Below, piece after piece: positions 60,062 through 64,000 of a DNA stretch of 64,000 bases. The number at the start of each line of letters is the position of its first letter. Within the stretch, counting starts at the first letter, position 1. Under the pieces are notes generated by a model. It searched no databases. It worked only from the letters and a program-made list of their open reading frames with translations, and was not told the DNA's origin. This DNA comes from Paractinoplanes abujensis (GTDB lineage: Bacteria; Actinomycetota; Actinomycetes; Mycobacteriales; Micromonosporaceae), in the NCBI RefSeq assembly GCF_014204895.1, contig NZ_JACHMF010000001.1, positions 7,254,001-7,318,000 on the forward strand. Direction: 5' to 3'. Made by a program: the position numbers and the translations under genes.

Positions 60062-60114
60062 CACCCCGGCACGACATGATCAGCAGGGCCCGGCATCGGC
60101 TGGGCCCCGCGGCA

Positions 60115-60120
60115 TAGACT
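60115..60120 (+). promoter_or_regulatory. -10 box of the DUF2516 gene
   Basis: TAGACT, 7 bases before the ATG at 60128; allows expression apart from the upstream pair. Confidence 0.42.
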
Positions 60121-60127
60121 TTCCCTC

Positions 60128-60442
60128 ATGGCCTCCTCCGCGCCGATCTTCTACGCCGCCGTCGTCGGCTACCTCAACCTGCTCGTCCTCATCCTTTCGC
60201 TGGTCGTTCAGGCGGTCGCGCTGATCCACTGCCTGACCCAGAAGGGCGACGGATTCCAGGCCATCGGCACTCTGCCCAAGGGTGCGTGGGCGGCGATCCT
60301 CGCCATCTGCATCGTGCTGACCCTGCTGCTGCAGAGCGCGATCGGCATCTTCGGCCTGATCGGCATCGCCGCCGCGCTGATCTACCTGCTCGACGTCCGT
60401 CCCGGCCTCAAGGACCTGTCGGACGGCAAAGGCTTCTGGTGA
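60128..60442 (+). CDS. DUF2516 membrane protein (Rv0476-like)
   Basis: 104 residues, three hydrophobic segments (about 8-32, 53-70 and 72-88) with ALIHCLTQKGDGFQAIGTLP between the first two and a polar end. Matches DUF2516, the gene after hbhA in mycobacteria. Function unknown. The hydrolase gene starts in its stop (GTGA). Confidence 0.87.
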   Translation: MASSAPIFYAAVVGYLNLLVLILSLVVQAVALIHCLTQKGDGFQAIGTLPKGAWAAILAICIVLTLLLQSAIGIFGLIGIAAALIYLLDVRPGLKDLSDGKGFW

Positions 60443-61323
60443 GGCGCTTCGGGCCGCCGCCACCCGACGGCGGGCCCCGCCTGCACCGGGCTGACCCGAC
60501 CGGGCCGCGCTCGGGTCGTCCGACCCTCCCGGGCCCGCCGACCGAGATCCTTCCCACCCCTTCCGGCGTACGGCTGGAGCAGTTGATCACCGGTGTCGGT
60601 GAGCCCGTCACCGTCTTCGCGCACGGGCTGGGCGGCGACATCTCCGGCACCCGCCCGCTGGGCAGCGCGGTCACCGGCCGCCGAGTGTTCTTCCACTTCC
60701 GCGGGCATGGCCGCTCCGACGCTCCGGTAGGGCCCTGGAGTTTCGCCGACCTGGCCGACGACCTGCGCGGCGTGGCCGACCTGACCGGCGCGACCCGGGC
60801 GCTCGGCGTCAGCATGGGCGCGGGCGCCCTGTCCCGGCTGATCGGCGACACGCCCGACCGGTTCGAGCGGGTCGTCTTCTATCTGCCCGCGCCGCTCGAC
60901 GGCACCCGGCCCGCGGCCGCCGAGGCCCGTGTGGAACGGCTGCTGGCCGCGGTCGAGTCGGGGGAGGCGGCGTCGATCGCGGCGGCCGTCGAAGCGGAAC
61001 TGCCGCCCTCGGTGCGCAACACGCCGGCCGGGTGGAGCCACCTGCGCCAGCGGGTCGAGCAGTTGCAGCGGGACGGGCTGGCCTCCGAGCTGACCACCCT
61101 GTGGCACGAGCCCGCGGTGCCCGACGAGTCGTTGCTGCGGGCCTTCCGCGGGCGGGCGCTGGTGCTGGGCTGCCTGGGCGACGAGGTGCATCCGGCGGCC
61201 TGGGCCGAACGGCTGGCCGGGCTGCTGCCCGGGGCCGACCTGCACGTCTACGACAGGCCGGCGGTCCTGTGGAACAACCGGGCCGAGCTGCGAACGCGCA
61301 TCTCGGAGTTTCTGAATTCCTAG
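60439..61323 (+). CDS. alpha/beta-hydrolase-like protein, catalytic His apparently missing
   Basis: 294 residues from the GTG overlapping DUF2516. After a Pro-rich start (about 1-45) comes VTVFAHGLGGDISGTRPLG (oxyanion loop), FFHFRGHGRSDAPVGPWSF, and the nucleophile elbow GVSMGAG with Ser125. The usual base histidine near the end is absent: the final strand-helix reads HVYDRPAVLWNNRAELR. Asp in GCLGDEVHP is in the place of the acid. Either the base comes from another residue (His in EVHP) or the protein is not a canonical hydrolase. Confidence 0.78.
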   Translation: MRRFGPPPPDGGPRLHRADPTGPRSGRPTLPGPPTEILPTPSGVRLEQLITGVGEPVTVFAHGLGGDISGTRPLGSAVTGRRVFFHFRGHGRSDAPVGPWSFADLADDLRGVADLTGATRALGVSMGAGALSRLIGDTPDRFERVVFYLPAPLDGTRPAAAEARVERLLAAVESGEAASIAAAVEAELPPSVRNTPAGWSHLRQRVEQLQRDGLASELTTLWHEPAVPDESLLRAFRGRALVLGCLGDEVHPAAWAERLAGLLPGADLHVYDRPAVLWNNRAELRTRISEFLNS

Positions 61324-61324
61324 G

Positions 61325-62383
61325 TCAGCTCGCGAGCCAGACCGGGACGTAGTACTTGGGGTTGCTCCAGTTGGCGACCTTGTCGATGGCGACGGGCCAG
61401 ATCTCCAGGTGCCAGCCCTTCGACAACCCGGCCACCGGCTTCGTGGCCCAGGTGCCGTTCGCGGCCACCTTCGCCCTGTCCTCGATGCCGTCCGGAAGGG
61501 TGTCGAGCTCCTGCCCGGTGTAGCGCAGCCACGACTTCGTCTGGAAGTTGTAGATGTACATGCCCTTGGCGTCGGTCCACTTGAGGACCAGCGTGCTCAC
61601 ATAGTCCACGCCGGCGTGCGCGTCGCTCGCCGTGCCCCGGACGGTCGTCCACGAGCTCGCCTTGCTCGGGCTGGCCGGATACTTCACAGCGACCTTGGGT
61701 GCCGTCTTGTCGTAGACGACGTTGAGCGGCGTCGCGGCGCGCTCGGTGGCTTCGCCGAACTTGTTCTTGAGCTGCACCTTCGGCGCGAAGGAGCCCTTGG
61801 TGAAGTAGTGCGGCGCCGTTGGGGCCGTGGCGCCCTTGCGCAGCAGCGTGAACTCGTTGTCGGGCCAGTTCACCCACGCCTCGTCGGTGTCGGCCGGCAG
61901 ACCGGTCGGGGTGAAGACCCCCTCGACGCTGTAGTCGTGGGGAAGATTGTCGGAGCCGATGTACGTGTTGGTGTAGATCGGGTTCTTCTGCCAGCCCAGC
62001 GTGCCCTCCGGCGCGGTCACCGCGACCGTGGCCGACGCGAGCGTGCCGGTGCCCGCGACGGTGCCGTCGTTAAGCGTGACGCTCACGGTGAAGCTGCCGG
62101 TGGTGGCGTACTTGTGCGTCCAACTCGTCGAACCGGCCTCGGCGGTCTGCGCGGCGGTGCCGTCACCCCAGCTGATGACGCGGCTGATGTTCGCGGGCTC
62201 CGTGTCGTCGTCGGCCAGGGCGCTCTGCGTGAGCGTCACCGACTGGCCAGCCCAGACAGCGTTCGTGTTCAGCGCGTACGTGCCCGTCGGCGGCTCGCCG
62301 GCCGCGAGCGCGGGCGAGGCGATGCCCACGGCCAGGGACGCGGCAAAAAGGGCAGGTAGGGCGCGGCGGTAAACGAGTTTCAT
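61325..62383 (-). CDS. secreted protein with PKD-like domain
   Basis: 352 residues from an ATG. Signal peptide (about 1-27, ending SPALAA). A PKD-like beta domain (about 30-125) has VISWGDGTA, HKYATTGSFTVSVTL. The rest is a beta-rich region with VYDKTAPKVAVKYPAS and repeated Trp/Tyr motifs, of unknown type; Trp-rich segments such as WLRYTGQEL suggest surface or carbohydrate contact. Secreted without an anchor. Convergent with the hydrolase gene, two bases away. Confidence 0.75.
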   Translation of the reverse strand: MKLVYRRALPALFAASLAVGIASPALAAGEPPTGTYALNTNAVWAGQSVTLTQSALADDDTEPANISRVISWGDGTAAQTAEAGSTSWTHKYATTGSFTVSVTLNDGTVAGTGTLASATVAVTAPEGTLGWQKNPIYTNTYIGSDNLPHDYSVEGVFTPTGLPADTDEAWVNWPDNEFTLLRKGATAPTAPHYFTKGSFAPKVQLKNKFGEATERAATPLNVVYDKTAPKVAVKYPASPSKASSWTTVRGTASDAHAGVDYVSTLVLKWTDAKGMYIYNFQTKSWLRYTGQELDTLPDGIEDRAKVAANGTWATKPVAGLSKGWHLEIWPVAIDKVANWSNPKYYVPVWLAS

Positions 62384-62519
62384 GGATCCCCCGTTGATCT
62401 GCCTCCCCGTCCCGACAGAGGGGAGCCAGCGGACAATACCGGTGCGACAGGGTATTGATCAAGCCCGTTCTTCGGCCCGAGCCGTAACCTTTCTCGGCTC
62501 TCGGCACGTTGTCTAGAAC

Positions 62520-62978
62520 GTGCGGCTTTCCCCCAAATCAGTCTTTGTCGGACTAGTGGCAATCGGCCTGCCGGTCGCGGTCACCGTCGGCTGGACCCTC
62601 GCCACCCCGCCCGTACGCCCCGCTGCAGTGGGCGCCCCTGGCGGTGAGGGCGCGCTCGGAACCGCCCCCACCTCCCCGCAACGGGAGCCGGTGGCCGTCC
62701 GCTACACGGCCCAGCCCCACCGGCCGGCCGGCCCCACGGCCCCCGCCGGTGCCCCCGTCCCCACCACGGCCGCCCCGTCGTCGTCCCCGACACCGACGAC
62801 GGTCGTCCCGGTGTCCACGCCGTCCCCCACGCCGTCGGTCAGCACGTCGGAGGACCTTCCGCCGCTGACCCTGCCGCCCGTCCCCACGCCCACCGAGATC
62901 ACCGGCCCGCCGAGCTGGGAGCCGCCGTCCACGGATCCCTCCTCGTCGTCGTCGGATCCCGAGTCCACCAGCCCCTGA
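62520..62978 (+). CDS. Pro/Ser/Thr-rich exported protein, hypothetical
   Basis: 152 residues from a GTG; no clear ribosome site. One N-terminal hydrophobic helix (about 8-28) and then a low-complexity region of Pro, Thr, Ser and Ala, becoming acidic/Ser-rich at the end. Likely a membrane-anchored, disordered wall-spanning segment, possibly glycosylated. No family. Third-position GC is high, which supports a real gene despite low complexity. Confidence 0.55.
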   Translation: MRLSPKSVFVGLVAIGLPVAVTVGWTLATPPVRPAAVGAPGGEGALGTAPTSPQREPVAVRYTAQPHRPAGPTAPAGAPVPTTAAPSSSPTPTTVVPVSTPSPTPSVSTSEDLPPLTLPPVPTPTEITGPPSWEPPSTDPSSSSSDPESTSP

Positions 62979-63007
62979 CCGTCCCGGCGGGACTGTGCCG
63001 GCTGCTC

Positions 63008-63013
63008 TACTCT
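63008..63013 (+). promoter_or_regulatory. -10 box of the EI24 gene
   Basis: TACTCT, 6 bases before the GTG at 63020. Confidence 0.4.
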
Positions 63014-63019
63014 TCTGGC

Positions 63020-63841
63020 GTGAATGCGGAAAACGGCCGGCCCCTGAGCGCGGTCAAGCAGTTCGCGATCGGGGCCGGGCTGCTCGGGCGTGGGCTCGGG
63101 ATCGTCTTGCGCAGTCCGAAGCTGCTGGCGCTCGGGCTGGTGCCGGCGCTCATCTCCGGGGCGCTCTACGCCACCGCGCTGTTCTTCCTGCTCGACTATC
63201 TGCCCGAGTTGAGCCGGGCCGTCACGTGGTTCGCCGACGACTGGGCCGAGTGGCTGCGTGACCTCATGCAGGTGCTCGGGGGCCTCGCCCTGCTCGGGGT
63301 GTCGGTGCTGCTGGGCGTGCTGACCTTCACGGCGGTCACCCTGTTGATCGGCGACCCGTTCTACGAGCGCATCTCCGAGCTGGTCGAGGACCGGTTCGGC
63401 GGGGTTCCCGACGAGGTCGAGGTGGGGTTCTGGCCGTCGCTGCGGCGCAGCCTGGCCGACTCGCTGCGGCTGATCGGGTTGTCCGTCCTGATCGGAATCC
63501 CGCTGTTCGCGCTGGGTTTCCTGCCGGTGGTGGGCCAGACCGTGATCCCGGTGCTCGGCGGGGCGTTCGGCGGGTGGCTGCTGGCCCTCGAACTCACCGG
63601 TGTGCCGTTCCAGCGGCGCGGGCAGCGGTTGCGGCACCGGCGGGTCGTGCTCGGGCAGCACCGGCCGCTGGCGCTCGGGTTCGGCGTGGCCGTCTTCTGC
63701 TGTTTCCTGATCCCGCTGGGCGCGATCCTGCTGATGCCGGCCGCGATCGCGGGCGCCACGCTGCTGGCCCGGCAGTCGCTGGGGCACACCGTCAAGGCGC
63801 CCGTGTCAGGCGGAGTCGCGGACCACCAGCTCCGTCGGTAA
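63020..63841 (+). CDS. EI24/CysZ-like membrane protein
   Basis: 273 residues from the GTG at 63020. EI24-domain protein: [20 protein letters not shown] before the first helix, [20 protein letters not shown] in the middle, and several further hydrophobic segments including [14 protein letters not shown] before the last pair. CysZ imports sulfate in Proteobacteria; the actinobacterial members are unassigned. Overlaps the convergent LacI gene by 36 bases. Confidence 0.85.
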   Translation: MNAENGRPLSAVKQFAIGAGLLGRGLGIVLRSPKLLALGLVPALISGALYATALFFLLDYLPELSRAVTWFADDWAEWLRDLMQVLGGLALLGVSVLLGVLTFTAVTLLIGDPFYERISELVEDRFGGVPDEVEVGFWPSLRRSLADSLRLIGLSVLIGIPLFALGFLPVVGQTVIPVLGGAFGGWLLALELTGVPFQRRGQRLRHRRVVLGQHRPLALGFGVAVFCCFLIPLGAILLMPAAIAGATLLARQSLGHTVKAPVSGGVADHQLRR

Positions 63842-64000
63842 CACCACGGCGTCGGGCCGGCCGGGGTCGCCGTTGATCAGGCCGAGCAGCTGGCGGGCCA
63901 TCGTGCGGCCCATGTCGGCGATCGGCTGGCGCACGGTGGTCAGCGGCGGATCGCTGTAACGGCTTATCTCGAAGTCGTCGAAGCCGATCACCGCGACGTC
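63806..64000 (-). CDS. LacI-family transcriptional regulator, C-terminal end (partial)
   Basis: Only the last 64 residues lie in the window; the start is beyond 64000. The visible part, [20 protein letters not shown] and [20 protein letters not shown], is the conserved end of the sugar-binding domain of LacI/GalR repressors. Ligand unknown; target genes would lie outside the window. Confidence 0.9.
   Translation of the reverse strand, partial: DVAVIGFDDFEISRYSDPPLTTVRQPIADMGRTMARQLLGLINGDPGRPDAVVLPTELVVRDSA

Overview
This is a GC-rich (about 70 % by eye), gene-dense segment of an actinobacterial chromosome. Actinobacterial markers are a mycothiol synthase, a GlnR-type orphan response regulator with Asp50, an Xre/HbhA-like/DUF2516 cluster ordered as in Mycobacterium tuberculosis Rv0474-Rv0476, a solitary groL under CIRCE control, a cysteine-rich leader peptide before a rhodanese gene, and many start codons placed 6-7 nt after a TAnnnT -10 box. 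The overall gene set suggests a Micromonosporaceae (Actinoplanes-like) organism; that placement is inference. I see no rRNA, tRNA, CRISPR array, insertion sequence or prophage. This is core chromosome with a few lineage-specific genes.

Layout. 0-6.7 kb: 5' part of a DUF4032 gene, a secreted trypsin-like protease, a PAP2 phosphatase, and an amino-sugar catabolic operon (SIS isomerase/deaminase, ROK kinase, nagA) divergent from a DeoR regulator. 6.7-15 kb: an ABC ATPase/permease pair, a DUF3263 protein, a Cdc48-like double AAA ATPase with a degenerate first ring, and an unusual protein joining an extracytoplasmic S15-type hydrolase to an ABC ATPase, followed by its permease. 15-20 kb: SAM riboswitch and threonine synthase, acetyltransferases, small membrane proteins. 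20-27 kb: groL with two CIRCE elements, then a 1785-residue surface protein with 12 tandem Ig/cadherin-like repeats and an LAXTG sortase signal. 27-37.4 kb: glpD, DUF4031, HD hydrolase, FUSC-type exporter, PrsW-like protease, GroES-like protein, AI-2E transporter, DinB-fold enzyme and the sseC/cysA sulfur operon with its cysteine leader. 37.4-49 kb: LmeA-like protein, glnR, mshD, a PHO-boxed pstSCAB operon, NUDIX, an oxidoreductase, and a second phosphate system (Pit plus DUF47). 49-64 kb: SigJ-type ECF sigma factor, DinG-like helicase, DsrE, nitrobindin, Fur, YgfZ, BKACE, asparaginase, the Xre/HbhA/DUF2516/hydrolase cluster, secreted proteins, EI24, and the end of a LacI regulator.

How the genes fit together. 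Three nutrient blocks stand out: amino-sugar use (SIS, ROK, NagA, DeoR), nitrogen and phosphate (GlnR, PstSCAB, Pit/DUF47), and sulfur/methionine-threonine (riboswitch-thrC, Cys leader-sseA-sseC). Stress and proteostasis genes (groL, GroES-like, Cdc48-like, PrsW) are scattered. Most operons use ATGA/GTGA overlaps, and six convergent pairs overlap at their 3' ends. No stretch longer than about 300 bases lacks a gene; the longest gaps (269-277 bases) carry the regulatory elements listed.
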